Shown here: in pieces, positions 29,024 to 39,017 of the stretch
Numbering within the stretch: the first letter of the stretch is position 1
Layout: the number at the start of each line of letters is the position of its first letter
Assembly (NCBI GenBank): GCA_024279135.1
Contig: JAJRRU010000022.1
Location: 117,044-181,043 of the forward strand
Direction of reading: 5' to 3'
DNA from: Alphaproteobacteria bacterium
GTDB lineage: Bacteria > Pseudomonadota > Alphaproteobacteria > Rhodospirillales > Casp-alpha2
DNA: 64,000 bases
Program-made: the position numbers and the translations under genes
Notes under the pieces: generated by a model
What the model saw: the letters and a program-made list of their open reading frames with translations, nothing else
The model's database searches: none
What the model was told of the DNA's origin: nothing

Positions 29024-31180
29024 ATGATGCGTCAATTTGAATTGGTGGAACGGGTAAAATCCTACGATCCTCTCGCAAATGAGGATGCACTGAACCACGC
29101 CTATGTCTATGCCATCAAGGCCCATGGCCAACAAAAAAGGGCTTCCGGCGATCCGTATTTTTCACACCCGCTGGAAGTTGCCGGCATCCTGACCAATTAC
29201 CGCCTGGATACCAACTCTATCATTACGGCATTATTGCACGATACCATCGAAGATACACCGGTAACCAAAGAAGACATTGCTAAACATTTTGGCGATGAAG
29301 TCGCCCGGCTGGTCGACGGCGTTACAAAACTGACCCGCATAGAATTCCAGTCTGATCAGGCAAACCAGGCCGAAAACTTTCGCAAGCTGGTGCTTGCCAT
29401 GTCCGAAGATATTCGTGTGTTACTGGTTAAGCTGGCCGACCGCCTGCATAATATGCGGACCCTGCAGTTCATAAAATTGCCGGAAAAACGTACCCGCATC
29501 GCCAGGGAAACCATGGATATCTATGTTCCGCTGGCAGAACGTATCGGGATGCATGACTTGCAGGGGGAGCTGGAAGACCTGGCTTTTCAAGAAATCAATC
29601 CCGATGCCCGGGGCTCGATTATCAAACGCCTCGATTTCCTGCGCAAACAGGGCAGCGACATGATCGCCGATATCATCGACGAGTTGGAAGTAACCTTGCA
29701 GAATAATGGCATCACGGCGAAAATTTCTGGCCGGGAAAAATCGCCTTATTCAATCTGGCGAAAGATGCAGACCCAGGATGTCAGCTTCGAACAATTATGC
29801 GATATCATGGCTTTTCGCACGGTGGTTGACGATCAGGAACAATGTTATCAATCCCTGGGCATAATCCATGCCGCCTACCGCATGATACCGGGCCGTTTCA
29901 AGGATTACATCTCTATTCCCAAACCCAATGGCTACCGGTCCTTACATACGGGCATTCTCGGGCCTCAACGCCACCGTATCGAAATCCAGATACGAACCCA
30001 GGATATGCACGAAGTCGCCGATCGCGGAGTCGCCGCACATTGGCAATACAAACAAGGGTACGGCAGCACTGAAGGTAATCAATACAGATGGTTACATCAA
30101 CTTCTTGATATTTTAGATCAAGCACAAGGACCGGAAGAATTCCTCGAGCACACCCACCTTGAAATGTATCAGGACCAGGTATTCTGCTTCACCCCACGCG
30201 GTGATTTGATAAATCTGCCCAAAGGTTCCACACCGGTAGATTTCGGCTATCAGGTGCACTCTGAAATTGGCGATCGGTGTGTGGGGGCTAAAATTAACGG
30301 TCGCATGATGCCTTTGCGCACCCAACTGCGAAACGGTGATCAGGTCGAGGTTCTCACATCCAAGGCACAAACCCCGTCGCCAACATGGGAACGCTTTGTG
30401 GTCACGGCCAAGGCGCGCGCCCACATCCGCCGCTTTGTCCGCCAGCAGGAGCGTGACGAATATATCAAGCTGGGTCGTTCGATCTTGAAACATGCTTTCG
30501 AGGATGAAGATTATAAACTGACCGACAAGGGGCTGTCGGGCATCCTCAAGCGTTACAAATTCAATGAGACCGGTGATCTGATCAGCCAGGTCGGTGCGGG
30601 GCACCTCAGTGCACGCGATGTGTTGGAGGCCGTCTATCCGGCGGTTAAGAAAAACCGGGAAAAAAAATCTGCGGATGATAAAGTTACCGTCCTCAGTCGT
30701 GCGCGTCGCAAGAAACAGGCCGAAGGACCGGGCATTCCCATAAAAGGTCTGATCCCTGGAATGGCCATGCATTTCGCCGGTTGTTGTCACGCGCTGCCGG
30801 GCGACCGGATTATCGGTATTATTACCACTGGCAAGGGGGTTACAATCCATACCATCGATTGTGATATGCTTCGTACTTTCCAGGATACCCCGGAACGCTG
30901 GATCGATTTATCGTGGGATGTGAAAAACAATGAAGAAAGCCATGTGGGACGGGTTCTTATCACGGTGCTCAATTCACCGGGCAGTCTGGGCGACTTGTCG
31001 ACTGTCATTGCCCGCCATGAAGGCAATATTTCCAATCTGAAGATCGTGACACGCTCCAATGACTTCTTCGACATACTGCTCGATATTGAAGTTCAGGATG
31101 TTCGCCATTTGACTGATATCATAGCAGCCCTGCGTGCCTCGCCTTGTGTCAATACCATCGAGCGGGCGAGGGGAGGGTAA
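29024..31180 (+). CDS. spoT: Bifunctional (p)ppGpp synthetase/hydrolase (RSH)
   Basis: This 718-residue RSH enzyme makes and degrades the stringent-response alarmone. The N-terminal HD hydrolase domain is intact (HPLEVAGILTNYRLDTNSIITALLHDTIEDTP), so hydrolysis is expected. The synthetase domain has YSIWRKMQ and IPKPNGYRSLHTGI. A TGS domain (DQVFCFTPRGDLINLPKGSTPVDFGYQVHSEIG), a helical/zinc-finger region with GCCHALPGD and a C-terminal ACT domain (about 640-718) follow. Most Alphaproteobacteria carry a single bifunctional copy, often called rsh. An AT-rich promoter region of about 140 bp lies after the rpoZ terminator. Confidence 0.96.
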   Translation: MMRQFELVERVKSYDPLANEDALNHAYVYAIKAHGQQKRASGDPYFSHPLEVAGILTNYRLDTNSIITALLHDTIEDTPVTKEDIAKHFGDEVARLVDGVTKLTRIEFQSDQANQAENFRKLVLAMSEDIRVLLVKLADRLHNMRTLQFIKLPEKRTRIARETMDIYVPLAERIGMHDLQGELEDLAFQEINPDARGSIIKRLDFLRKQGSDMIADIIDELEVTLQNNGITAKISGREKSPYSIWRKMQTQDVSFEQLCDIMAFRTVVDDQEQCYQSLGIIHAAYRMIPGRFKDYISIPKPNGYRSLHTGILGPQRHRIEIQIRTQDMHEVADRGVAAHWQYKQGYGSTEGNQYRWLHQLLDILDQAQGPEEFLEHTHLEMYQDQVFCFTPRGDLINLPKGSTPVDFGYQVHSEIGDRCVGAKINGRMMPLRTQLRNGDQVEVLTSKAQTPSPTWERFVVTAKARAHIRRFVRQQERDEYIKLGRSILKHAFEDEDYKLTDKGLSGILKRYKFNETGDLISQVGAGHLSARDVLEAVYPAVKKNREKKSADDKVTVLSRARRKKQAEGPGIPIKGLIPGMAMHFAGCCHALPGDRIIGIITTGKGVTIHTIDCDMLRTFQDTPERWIDLSWDVKNNEESHVGRVLITVLNSPGSLGDLSTVIARHEGNISNLKIVTRSNDFFDILLDIEVQDVRHLTDIIAALRASPCVNTIERARGG

Positions 31181-31184
31181 ACTA

Positions 31185-31799
31185 GTGGTGTTTAGTCAAC
31201 GACAAAAAGATAATTTTCTGTCTCGCTTAAAGAGCTGGGTCTGGCCGCGCAGCGGCTGGAAAAGATCATCCCGGTATCTTGTCCACCGCTTGACCCGAAT
31301 GCCGGGTTCGTCATATTCCATCGCGGCGGGGTTTGCCTGTGGGGCGGCTATATCATTTACCCCATTTGTCGGTTTCCATATTGTCATTTCGGCCATTCTG
31401 GCATGGCTCATGCGGGGGAATATTCTGGCTTCGGCTATTGGTACTGTTGTGGGCAACCCATGGACATTCCCGTTTATCTGGGTTTGGTTACACGAATCGG
31501 GATTATGGTTATTGAGCAATGGTAAAGGTGACGTGATAAAGCATCCTGATTTTCACGCCACATTTAACCAACTCGGTGAAGCCGTGTTGCGTTATGATTT
31601 TGAAACCTTGGTGGAGGTGGTAACCCCGGTTGTCTGGCCCATGTTCATCAGCAGCATTCCAACGGCGATTATCATCTGGTTGGTGTTTTATTTTCCTTTG
31701 GCAAAAGCTATTCAAGGATATCAGCACGCCCGTAATCGACGTTTGCAGCAAACGACAGAAATGAAAAATACATCCAAAACAACAGACACCACAAAATAA
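31185..31799 (+). CDS. DUF2062 membrane protein
   Basis: A 204-residue inner-membrane protein of the DUF2062 family, with the marks GSSYSIAAGFACGAAISFTPFVGFHIVISAILAWLMRGNILASAIGTVVGNPWTFPFIW. About three hydrophobic segments are seen (about 48-72, 80-106 and 158-182). The function is unknown. I chose the GTG at 31185 because a strong GGGAGGG ribosome binding site lies 7 bases before it, straddling the rsh stop; a neighbouring GTG at 31188 is equally possible. The tail is Thr/Lys-rich. It stands where pdxJ is found between rsh and acpS in some relatives. Confidence 0.85.
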   Translation: MVFSQRQKDNFLSRLKSWVWPRSGWKRSSRYLVHRLTRMPGSSYSIAAGFACGAAISFTPFVGFHIVISAILAWLMRGNILASAIGTVVGNPWTFPFIWVWLHESGLWLLSNGKGDVIKHPDFHATFNQLGEAVLRYDFETLVEVVTPVVWPMFISSIPTAIIIWLVFYFPLAKAIQGYQHARNRRLQQTTEMKNTSKTTDTTK

Positions 31800-31809
31800 G
31801 GATGCCTGC

Positions 31810-32235
31810 ATGATTATCGGACTCGGGACGGATTTATGTGATGCAACACGCATAGCCAGAACCCTGGAAACCTACGGTGAGCGGTTTATTAACAGGCTTT
31901 ATGAGCAATCCGAGCAACAGGCAGTCGAACGTCGCCCCAACAAACGCGCTTCCGGATATGCCCTGCGATTTGCCGCCAAAGAGGCCTGTGCCAAGGCCTT
32001 GGGGACAGGCTTCCGCAAAGGGGTTTTCTGGATTGATATCGTGCTCGGCAATGACCCGCTCGGCAAACCGGAGCTGACCTTGAAAAACGGTGCCCTGAAA
32101 CGTCTGAACGAGCTGACACCGGCTGGCATGATGCCCCAGATCAACATCTCCCTGACCGATGAAGAACCCATGGCTCATGCTATTGTGATCATTTCTGCAC
32201 TCCCGGCGACAGAGCGTGGCGGAGATCATTCTTGA
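31810..32235 (+). CDS. acpS: Holo-[acyl-carrier-protein] synthase
   Basis: AcpS transfers 4'-phosphopantetheine from CoA to the ACP serine, activating fatty-acid synthesis. The 141-residue protein begins MIIGLGTDLCDATRI and has RFAAKEACAKALGTGFRKGVFW, the two magnesium/CoA motifs of the family. It follows DUF2062 by 10 bp and heads a run with lepB, rnc, era and recO. Confidence 0.95.
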   Translation: MIIGLGTDLCDATRIARTLETYGERFINRLYEQSEQQAVERRPNKRASGYALRFAAKEACAKALGTGFRKGVFWIDIVLGNDPLGKPELTLKNGALKRLNELTPAGMMPQINISLTDEEPMAHAIVIISALPATERGGDHS

Positions 32236-32308
32236 CTCCGGGGCTCGAGCACGTCCATATCTCTTCTGGTCTTGTAATATCCACACGAATTCAGTGATTT
32301 AAACATTT

Positions 32309-33049
32309 ATGAAACATAACAAATCCAGTGAAATGATGGAGATGATCCGTACCGTAACCTACGCGGTGCTGATTGCGTTGTTCGTGCGTACCTTTGGGTA
32401 TGAGCCGTTCAATATTCCATCCGGCTCCATGATCCCCACTTTATTGATCGGTGATTACCTGTTCGTATCCAAATTTTCTTATGGTTACAGCAAACATTCC
32501 TTACCTTTCAGCTTGCCGCTGATCGATGGTCGCATCATGTTTACCGAGCCCGAACGTGGCGATGTGGCGGTTTTTAAATTACCGTCGGATAATAAAACCG
32601 ATTATATCAAGCGTATCATGGGTCTGCCGGGTGATACCATTCAGGTCATCCGTGGCATCGTGCATATCAATGGCAAACCGGTTGTGCGCACCCAGATGGA
32701 CGATTTCATTAACGAACAACCTGGAAATACTACCTATCGACGATCCCCCCGCTTTCAGGAAACCCTGCCCAATGGTATAAACCACGAAATTCTGGAAATC
32801 AGCGATACCCAGATGTTTGATAATACCCCCGTATATAAGGTTCCCGCCGGTCATTATTTTGCCATGGGCGATAACCGGGATCGTTCCCGCGACAGTCGTT
32901 TTCTCAGTGATGTGGGTTACATCCCGGTGGAAAATCTGGTCGGCAAGGCAAAGTTCATCTTTTTCTCGATTAATGGCAGCAGCGCCTGGGAATTCTGGAA
33001 ATGGCCGGATACCCTGCGACTGGACCGTTTCTTTCAGACGATCCGATAA
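32309..33049 (+). CDS. lepB: Signal peptidase I
   Basis: LepB cleaves signal peptides from exported proteins at the periplasmic face of the inner membrane. The 246-residue protein has one N-terminal membrane segment (about 12-31). The catalytic Ser is S40 in IPSGSMIPTLLIGDYLF, and the general base is K101 in DYIKRIMGLPGDTI. The later box YFAMGDNRDRSRDSR is complete. The short single-anchor form is usual in Alphaproteobacteria. Confidence 0.96.
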   Translation: MKHNKSSEMMEMIRTVTYAVLIALFVRTFGYEPFNIPSGSMIPTLLIGDYLFVSKFSYGYSKHSLPFSLPLIDGRIMFTEPERGDVAVFKLPSDNKTDYIKRIMGLPGDTIQVIRGIVHINGKPVVRTQMDDFINEQPGNTTYRRSPRFQETLPNGINHEILEISDTQMFDNTPVYKVPAGHYFAMGDNRDRSRDSRFLSDVGYIPVENLVGKAKFIFFSINGSSAWEFWKWPDTLRLDRFFQTIR

Positions 33050-33069
33050 TACGATCAAGGTGCAATACC

Positions 33070-33774
33070 ATGCCCGCGACGCTTGAAAACAACATCGGTT
33101 ATTGTTTCAAGGACAAAGACATACTCCACCAGGCCATGACCCATGCCAGCCGCGTGGCGTCTCCATCGTCAGCCGACGCCAGGATCACGTCCAACGAGCG
33201 GCTGGAATTCCTGGGTGACAGGATTCTCGGTCTGGTCATCGCCGAGCTGCTCTACAGGCGCTTTCCCCATGAGGACGAAGGGCTTTTATCACGCCGTTTA
33301 ACGGCTCTGGTACGCATGGAAACCCTGGCGCGTGTTGCCATCGCCCTGGAATTGGGGGCCAGCCTGATCCTGTCGCGTAGCGAGAGTGATACAGGCGGGC
33401 GCAAAAATCCGACCATTCTGGCCGATGCCTGCGAAGCCTTAATCGCGGCAATATTCCTTGATGGTGGCCTGAAACCTGTACAAAAATTCATCCATAACCA
33501 TTGGGAGCATATACTGCGCGAAGACCCCACACCGCCAAAAGATGCCAAGACATCCCTTCAGGAATGGTCACAGGCACGAGAATTCGGCCTGCCTGTCTAT
33601 GCGGTCGTCGCCCAGTCTGGACCATCACATGCGCCGGAATTTGAAATCAGTGTGACCATCTGCGATCTGCCCCGCCAATCTGCCACCGGACTATCGAAAC
33701 GCAAGGCCGAGCAATCCGCCGCCCAGGTTATGCTAGACTACATCCAAACCCAAAACACCTCGAACAAAGACTGA
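33070..33774 (+). CDS. rnc: Ribonuclease III
   Basis: RNase III cuts double-stranded RNA in rRNA processing and antisense regulation. The 234-residue protein has the catalytic signature ERLEFLGDRILGLVIAELL. The second metal site lies in ADACEALIAAIFLDGG, and a C-terminal dsRBD runs from about 160 (KTSLQEWSQAREFGLPVY...KRKAEQSAAQVML). I chose the ATG at 33070, which follows AAGG by 9 bases; the frame opens further upstream but inside lepB. It is followed by era 7 bp later. Confidence 0.96.
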   Translation: MPATLENNIGYCFKDKDILHQAMTHASRVASPSSADARITSNERLEFLGDRILGLVIAELLYRRFPHEDEGLLSRRLTALVRMETLARVAIALELGASLILSRSESDTGGRKNPTILADACEALIAAIFLDGGLKPVQKFIHNHWEHILREDPTPPKDAKTSLQEWSQAREFGLPVYAVVAQSGPSHAPEFEISVTICDLPRQSATGLSKRKAEQSAAQVMLDYIQTQNTSNKD

Positions 33775-33781
33775 TATCCCT

Positions 33782-34723
33782 ATGACCGATCATATCCCTA
33801 CGACAACCACAGACTCCGAAGACACCGACAGCCAACCCAGTGCCGGTTTCATTGCCGTGCTGGGTGCTCCCAACGCTGGTAAGTCGACCTTTATCAATCG
33901 GGCCGTGGGCACCAAGGTTTCTATCGTGACACCCAAGGTCCAGACCACCCGTACACGGGTTCTGGGCATTATGATGCACAATCAGACCCAGTTGATATTC
34001 ATCGACACGCCGGGCATATTCGAGCCCCGTCGACGGCTGGACCGGGCCATGGTGGCCGCCGCCTGGGGCGGGGCCAGTGACGCCGATCTGGTGATTTTGA
34101 TCGTTGACTGTCAGCGCGGCTATGACAAGGATACCCGGACCATTGTGGCAGGGCTGAAAAAGAAACAGCTACAGGCTATTCTGGTTCTCAACAAGATCGA
34201 TCAGGTGGCCAAGGAAACATTGCTCGAACTGACCGCGAAACTGCACACAGAGGGTGTCTTCCCCGAGACTTACATGATTTCGGCGCTTAAGGGTGACGGT
34301 GTGGATGAATTGTTGTCTGATCTTGCGCAAGCCATGCCAGCCGGGCCGTGGTTGTTCCCTGAGGACCAGATCAGCGACATGCCGGCCCGCCTGTTGGCAG
34401 CCGAAATTACCCGGGAACAGCTTTTCCTGCAACTGCAACAGGAACTGCCCTATGCCACCACCATCGAAACCGAGTCGTGGGAAGAAAAAAAAGACGGCAG
34501 TGTGGCCATCAATCAGATTATTTATGTGGAACGATCATCACAAAAAGCCATCGTGTTGGGAAAAGGTGGTGCGCGCATTAAATCTATTGGTGCCAAATCA
34601 CGCGCCCAACTGGAACATATCCTGGACCAGAAGGTCCATGTGATGCTGTTCGTCAAAGTCCGTGAGAAATGGGGCGATGATCCGGAGCGCTACCGTGACT
34701 GGGGCCTGGATTTTAACGCCTAG
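33782..34723 (+). CDS. era: GTPase Era
   Basis: Era is a GTPase that binds the 3' end of 16S rRNA and checks 30S maturation. The 313-residue protein has G1 GAPNAGKST, G3 DTPGIFEP, G4 NKIDQV and G5 SALKGDGVDEL, followed by a C-terminal KH domain with VERSSQKAIVLGKGGARIKSIG. A short Thr/Asp-rich N-tail precedes the GTPase. The rnc-era-recO order is conserved across Proteobacteria. Confidence 0.96.
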   Translation: MTDHIPTTTTDSEDTDSQPSAGFIAVLGAPNAGKSTFINRAVGTKVSIVTPKVQTTRTRVLGIMMHNQTQLIFIDTPGIFEPRRRLDRAMVAAAWGGASDADLVILIVDCQRGYDKDTRTIVAGLKKKQLQAILVLNKIDQVAKETLLELTAKLHTEGVFPETYMISALKGDGVDELLSDLAQAMPAGPWLFPEDQISDMPARLLAAEITREQLFLQLQQELPYATTIETESWEEKKDGSVAINQIIYVERSSQKAIVLGKGGARIKSIGAKSRAQLEHILDQKVHVMLFVKVREKWGDDPERYRDWGLDFNA

Positions 34724-34755
34724 ACACATAACTGGACACTTAAAGAGCGTGTGTT

Positions 34756-35493
34756 ATGGAATGGAATGACGAAGCCCTGGTAGTCTCCGTGCGCCGTCAT
34801 GGCGAAACATCTGTGATTGCCTCGCTTTTGAGCCGTGAGCAAGGCCGTTATGCCGGGTTGGTGCGCGGCGGGGCCAGCAAGTCCAAGCGGGGTATCTTGC
34901 AACCGGGCAATCTGCTTCATGCTCGCTGGCGTGCCAGACTGCCCGAACATCTGGGCACATTTACTTGTGAAATGGTACGCGCCCTTGCCGCCGAGGTTCT
35001 GGATGAGCCCTTGCGCCTGATGGCATTGAGTTCGGCGTGCGCGGTGTGTGCCACGGTGCTGCCGGAACGAGAACCCCACCCCGGTGTTTATGATGGTTTG
35101 CTGGTTTTACTGGAAAACCTGCCCCACGAGGAGTGGCCGACCCTTTATGTGAAGTGGGAGGTCGGCCTGCTCGGTGATCTGGGGTTTGGTCTGGATCTCA
35201 GTGAATGTGCGGCAACCGGGGCCACCGATGACCTGATTTATATTTCGCCTAAATCCGGCCGTGCCGTGTCATCGCAAGCCGGGATGGCTTACAAAGACCG
35301 CTTGTTGCCCCTGCCGGGATTTTTGCTGGAACCATCGCTGCGCGCCACTGAAATCAGTGACATTGTCGCCGGGTTGCGCCTGACCGGTTTTTTTCTCAAT
35401 CGCCACGCCTACCACGAGAACGGCCGTAATCAACCCGACTCGCGCAGCCGATTCGTCCAGGCCCTGAACAACCAGACTTCCATGACGGGCTAA
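34756..35493 (+). CDS. recO: DNA repair protein RecO
   Basis: RecO works with RecF and RecR to load RecA on SSB-coated gaps. The 245-residue protein starts MEWNDEALVVSVRRHGETSVIASLLSREQGRYAGLVRGG, the OB-fold domain, followed by a helical domain. Only Cys residues in LSECAATGATDD hint at the zinc site seen in some members. It lies 32 bp after era. The start ATG is preceded by a weak purine-rich site. Confidence 0.94.
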   Translation: MEWNDEALVVSVRRHGETSVIASLLSREQGRYAGLVRGGASKSKRGILQPGNLLHARWRARLPEHLGTFTCEMVRALAAEVLDEPLRLMALSSACAVCATVLPEREPHPGVYDGLLVLLENLPHEEWPTLYVKWEVGLLGDLGFGLDLSECAATGATDDLIYISPKSGRAVSSQAGMAYKDRLLPLPGFLLEPSLRATEISDIVAGLRLTGFFLNRHAYHENGRNQPDSRSRFVQALNNQTSMTG

Positions 35494-35514
35494 TACCCTG
35501 TAAAATTTAGCTTA

Positions 35515-37812
35515 ATGAGCCTTGTTGACCCTGTAGGTCCGGGCGATACATTATCTAGCCCTGAACAACCGGATATTACCATGAGCAAATCACCCGCCTA
35601 TAGCGAAAATATTCTCGAAACCCCGCTGGCCGATGCCCTGGGCGAACGTTATCTGGCCTATGCCTTGTCGACAATCATGTCGCGCTCACTGCCCGATGTA
35701 CGCGATGGACTGAAGCCCGTTCACCGGCGTCTGCTTTATGCCATGCAGCAATTGAAGCTGGACCCGAAGTCCGGCTACAAAAAATGCGCCCGGGTGATCG
35801 GTGATGTGATCGGCAAATATCACCCCCATGGTGACGCATCGGTGTACGAAGCGCTGGTCCGCCTGGCCCAGGAGTTTGCCGTGCGTTATCCACTGGTGGA
35901 CGGGCAGGGCAACTTCGGTAATATCGATGGTGATAATGCCGCGGCCATGCGGTATACGGAATCCCGTCTGACAGACGTGGCCTGGATGTTGCTTGACGGC
36001 ATTGATGAAGATGCCGTGGATTTCCGTGAGACCTATGACGGTGAGGAATCTGAGCCCGTCGTGCTGCCGTCCTGTTTCCCCAATTTACTGGCCAATGGGG
36101 CTAATGGTATTGCCGTGGGCATGGCCACCAGCATTCCGCCCCACAACATCGTCGAGCTGGCCGACGCGCTATCGCATTTGATAAAATTTCCCAATGCCAC
36201 CTTCGATAAACTGGTCGATCTGGTGCCCGGCCCGGATTTCCCCACCGGCGGTATTCTCATAGAATCCAGGGCGTCTATCGTTGAATCCTATCGCACCGGG
36301 CGGGGCAGTTTTCGTCTTCGTGCCCGTTGGGAAACCGAAGACCTGGGCCGGGGCCAGTATCAGATCGTTATTACCGAAATTCCCTATCAAGTCCAGAAAG
36401 CCCGGTTGATCGAAAAGATCGCCGAAATGATGGAGCTGAAAAAACTGCCATTTCTGGCCGATATTCGTGACGAGTCGACCACCGATGTGCGGGTAATCCT
36501 GGAACCGAAAAGCCGGACCATCGAAGCCGCCACACTGATGGAACAACTATTCTTGCAAACCGATCTGGAGAACCGCATCAGCCTGAACCTGAATGTGCTG
36601 GATGCCCATACCGTTCCACGGGTAATGAACCTGCGTGAAGCCCTGCTGGCATTCCTGGAACACCGTCACGAGGTACTTGTCAGAAAATCAAACTATCGCC
36701 TTAATAAAATCGAAAAACGGCTTGAAATACTTGAAGGTTTTTTGAAAGCGTACCTTAACCTGGATGAGGTTATCCGGATTATTCGCGAAGAAGACGAGCC
36801 GAAATCCGTCATGATGGCCACGTTCAAGCTGAACGATATTCAGGTCGAGGCAATCCTCAATATGCGGCTGCGTCAATTGCGCAAGCTGGAGGAAATAACC
36901 ATACAGGGCGAACACGATGATCTGAGCACCGAAGGGCTGGGGTTACAGGAACTGCTTGGTGATGAAACAAAGCGGTGGGCGACCATCGCCGGTGAAATCA
37001 GCCAGATGAAAAAGCACTTTGCCAAAGATAGTCAACTTGGCACCCGCCGAACCACCATTGGCGAGCCACCCAAAGCCGTGGTGGTGCCTTTGGAAGCCTT
37101 CATCGAGCGCGAGCCCATTACCATTGTGTGTTCGGATAAAGGCTGGATCAGGGCCATCAAGGGCCATGGTCTGGAAAACGACAAGCTGAAATATAAAGAT
37201 GGCGACAAGGCGCGCTTTCTGATCGAGACCCAGACCACGGACAAGCTGATGCTGTTCGCGACCAATGGTCGGTTCTACACCCTTGGATGTGACAGGCTGC
37301 CCGGCGGTCGGGGACATGGTGAACCCATCCGCCTGCAAATCGAATTGGGCAATGCCCACGATATTATCATGATGATGCGCCATGACCCGGAACGCCGGCT
37401 GATTGTGGCATCGGACGCCGGGCGCGGTTTCATCGTCGAAGAGCGAGAGGCTGTCGCCCAAACCAAGTCGGGTAAACAAGTCCTCAATCTGGGGGCAAAT
37501 GAAGAAGCCAGTTTATGTGTCACGGTCGAGCCGGACGCCGACAGCATCGCGGTGCTTGGCGAGAATCGCAAATTACTGATTTTTTCCCTCCAGGAATTAC
37601 CCGTCATGGGCCGGGGGAAAGGGGTTATTTTGCAACGCTACAGTTCCGGATCATTACGTGATATCAAAACACTAACCCTGGCCAATGGGCTAACCTGGCA
37701 AACCGGTTCCGGCATCCGTTCGGAAACAAATATCGCTTCCTGGGTTGGCAAACGCGCCCAGGCCGGTCAGGGTGTGCCAAAAGGATTTCCAAAGGTAAAC
37801 CGATTTACATGA
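35515..37812 (+). CDS. parC: DNA topoisomerase IV subunit A
   Basis: ParC cuts and rejoins DNA in the chromosome-decatenating topoisomerase IV. The 765-residue protein has the breakage-reunion domain ([34 protein letters not shown]...[11 protein letters not shown]), with the catalytic Tyr in [11 protein letters not shown]. The C-terminal beta-pinwheel domain is of the ParC type, with no GyrA box seen. Two starts are possible, ATG 35515 and ATG 35581; the second is close to the conserved block. Its stop overlaps the next start (ATGA). Confidence 0.95.
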   Translation: MSLVDPVGPGDTLSSPEQPDITMSKSPAYSENILETPLADALGERYLAYALSTIMSRSLPDVRDGLKPVHRRLLYAMQQLKLDPKSGYKKCARVIGDVIGKYHPHGDASVYEALVRLAQEFAVRYPLVDGQGNFGNIDGDNAAAMRYTESRLTDVAWMLLDGIDEDAVDFRETYDGEESEPVVLPSCFPNLLANGANGIAVGMATSIPPHNIVELADALSHLIKFPNATFDKLVDLVPGPDFPTGGILIESRASIVESYRTGRGSFRLRARWETEDLGRGQYQIVITEIPYQVQKARLIEKIAEMMELKKLPFLADIRDESTTDVRVILEPKSRTIEAATLMEQLFLQTDLENRISLNLNVLDAHTVPRVMNLREALLAFLEHRHEVLVRKSNYRLNKIEKRLEILEGFLKAYLNLDEVIRIIREEDEPKSVMMATFKLNDIQVEAILNMRLRQLRKLEEITIQGEHDDLSTEGLGLQELLGDETKRWATIAGEISQMKKHFAKDSQLGTRRTTIGEPPKAVVVPLEAFIEREPITIVCSDKGWIRAIKGHGLENDKLKYKDGDKARFLIETQTTDKLMLFATNGRFYTLGCDRLPGGRGHGEPIRLQIELGNAHDIIMMMRHDPERRLIVASDAGRGFIVEEREAVAQTKSGKQVLNLGANEEASLCVTVEPDADSIAVLGENRKLLIFSLQELPVMGRGKGVILQRYSSGSLRDIKTLTLANGLTWQTGSGIRSETNIASWVGKRAQAGQGVPKGFPKVNRFT

Positions 37813-38192
37813 GCGATCATTCACCTTCACCAGACCGGCTTCGAACAGTTTTGATGAGAGGCCTGAAACGCCGATGCCCGAAGTGTGGCCAGGGTGCTTT
37901 ATACCGTGCATTCCTGAAACCCGTTGATAACTGCAATCAGTGCAACGAACAATTGGGCCATATCCGTTCAGACGATATACCGACTTATTTCACGGTTTTG
38001 CTGGTCGGCCATATCGTGGTGACCCTGGCCGTGATAACCGAACATATGTATAGCCCGTCGACCCTGGTACACCTGAGCATTCTGCTGCCTTTGTCGGTCG
38101 TTTTGATGCTGTTGTTACTGCCCCACATCAAGGGCGTCATGATAAGCCTGTTATGGCACTTGCGGCTTGGTGACGGTGATAAAAAACAGTAG
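37809..38192 (+). CDS. DUF983 membrane protein with zinc ribbon
   Basis: A 127-residue DUF983 protein. An N-terminal rubredoxin-like zinc ribbon ([29 protein letters not shown], cysteines in two C-x2-C pairs) precedes two membrane helices (about 60-80 and 85-107). The function is unknown. Its ATG overlaps the parC stop, so it is translationally coupled to it. It converges with the Bpt gene. Confidence 0.87.
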   Translation: MSDHSPSPDRLRTVLMRGLKRRCPKCGQGALYRAFLKPVDNCNQCNEQLGHIRSDDIPTYFTVLLVGHIVVTLAVITEHMYSPSTLVHLSILLPLSVVLMLLLLPHIKGVMISLLWHLRLGDGDKKQ

Positions 38193-38214
38193 TTTCGCAG
38201 GTCTTGGTTCAGGG

Positions 38215-38958
38215 CTACTCACGCCCCAATGGTGCGTCTCCATCACAGTCGACCCAGCGACCGTTATGATATATCTGGGCCGGTCGAAAACTGGATTTGT
38301 AGGCCATTTTGTTACAGGCCTTGATCCAGAACCCGAGATAAACATAGTCCAGCCCCAATTCCTTTGCCCTGCGTATGAGCCATGTCACCATGTAAGTTCC
38401 CAGGCTCTGGCGGGTAAGTTCCGGATTGTAAAAACTGTAGACCGCCGACAGCCCATGATAAATCCGGTCAACCAGACAAACGGCTTCCAGGGTTCCCTGG
38501 TCATTGCGGAATTCATAGACCGAGCTTTCAACCGGGGTATCTTCGACCAGAGATTGATAATCATCGAAGCTCATGCGTGACATTTCACCGCTCGGGTGAC
38601 GGACATGCTGATAACTGGAGAACAAGGCATACTGTTCATCCGTGGAAATCGGTTCGCAGATCTGCCAGCTTAAATCCGAATTCATACGCTCAATCCGGCT
38701 TTGGGTTCGCGATGGCGTATAATCGCGGCACTTTACCCTGATCGGGATACAGGCCTGACACCCCGAACAGGCAGGTGCATAGATCACCGAATGGCTGCGA
38801 CGGAATCCAGTCAGGGACAACATATCATGAAAATCCAGAACATCCCTTCCGATTAATTCAGAAACCACCCGGCGTTCATATCGATCAGGCATATACGGGC
38901 ACGGCAAGGGGGCCGTAGTAAAAAAATAATGAATACTATTTTGGCGTTGATGACGCAT
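38215..38958 (-). CDS. bpt: Aspartate/glutamate leucyltransferase (Bpt; ATE-like)
   Basis: A 247-residue N-end-rule aminoacyl-tRNA protein transferase that adds leucine to N-terminal Asp or Glu, marking proteins for ClpSAP. The cysteine cluster YAPACSGCQACIPIRV and the blocks RYERRVVSELIG, YQHVRHPSGEMSRMSFDDYQSLVE and YVYLGFWIKACNKMAYKSSFRPAQI fit the Bpt/ATE family. I chose the ATG at 38958; a TTG three codons earlier is possible. A 20-bp palindrome lies upstream at the motB stop. Confidence 0.9.
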   Translation of the reverse strand: MRHQRQNSIHYFFTTAPLPCPYMPDRYERRVVSELIGRDVLDFHDMLSLTGFRRSHSVIYAPACSGCQACIPIRVKCRDYTPSRTQSRIERMNSDLSWQICEPISTDEQYALFSSYQHVRHPSGEMSRMSFDDYQSLVEDTPVESSVYEFRNDQGTLEAVCLVDRIYHGLSAVYSFYNPELTRQSLGTYMVTWLIRRAKELGLDYVYLGFWIKACNKMAYKSSFRPAQIYHNGRWVDCDGDAPLGRE

Positions 38959-38997
38959 TATGATCAATTCAGGCTTACGTAATGTTACATACCATAC

Positions 38998-39017
38998 ATA
39001 GCCTATATATAGGCTAT
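38998..39017. repeat. 20-bp perfect palindrome directly after motB
   Basis: ATAGCCTATATATAGGCTAT is perfectly self-complementary and abuts the motB stop codon at 39018-39020. It could form an 8-bp stem with a TATA loop as an RNA 3' hairpin, or bind a dimeric regulator ahead of bpt. No T-run follows, so it is not a standard intrinsic terminator. Confidence 0.55.

Noticed and set aside
30113..30850. 245-codon antisense frame inside rsh
   Set aside because: It is the mirror of the TGS and linker region of a conserved enzyme and has no motif of its own.
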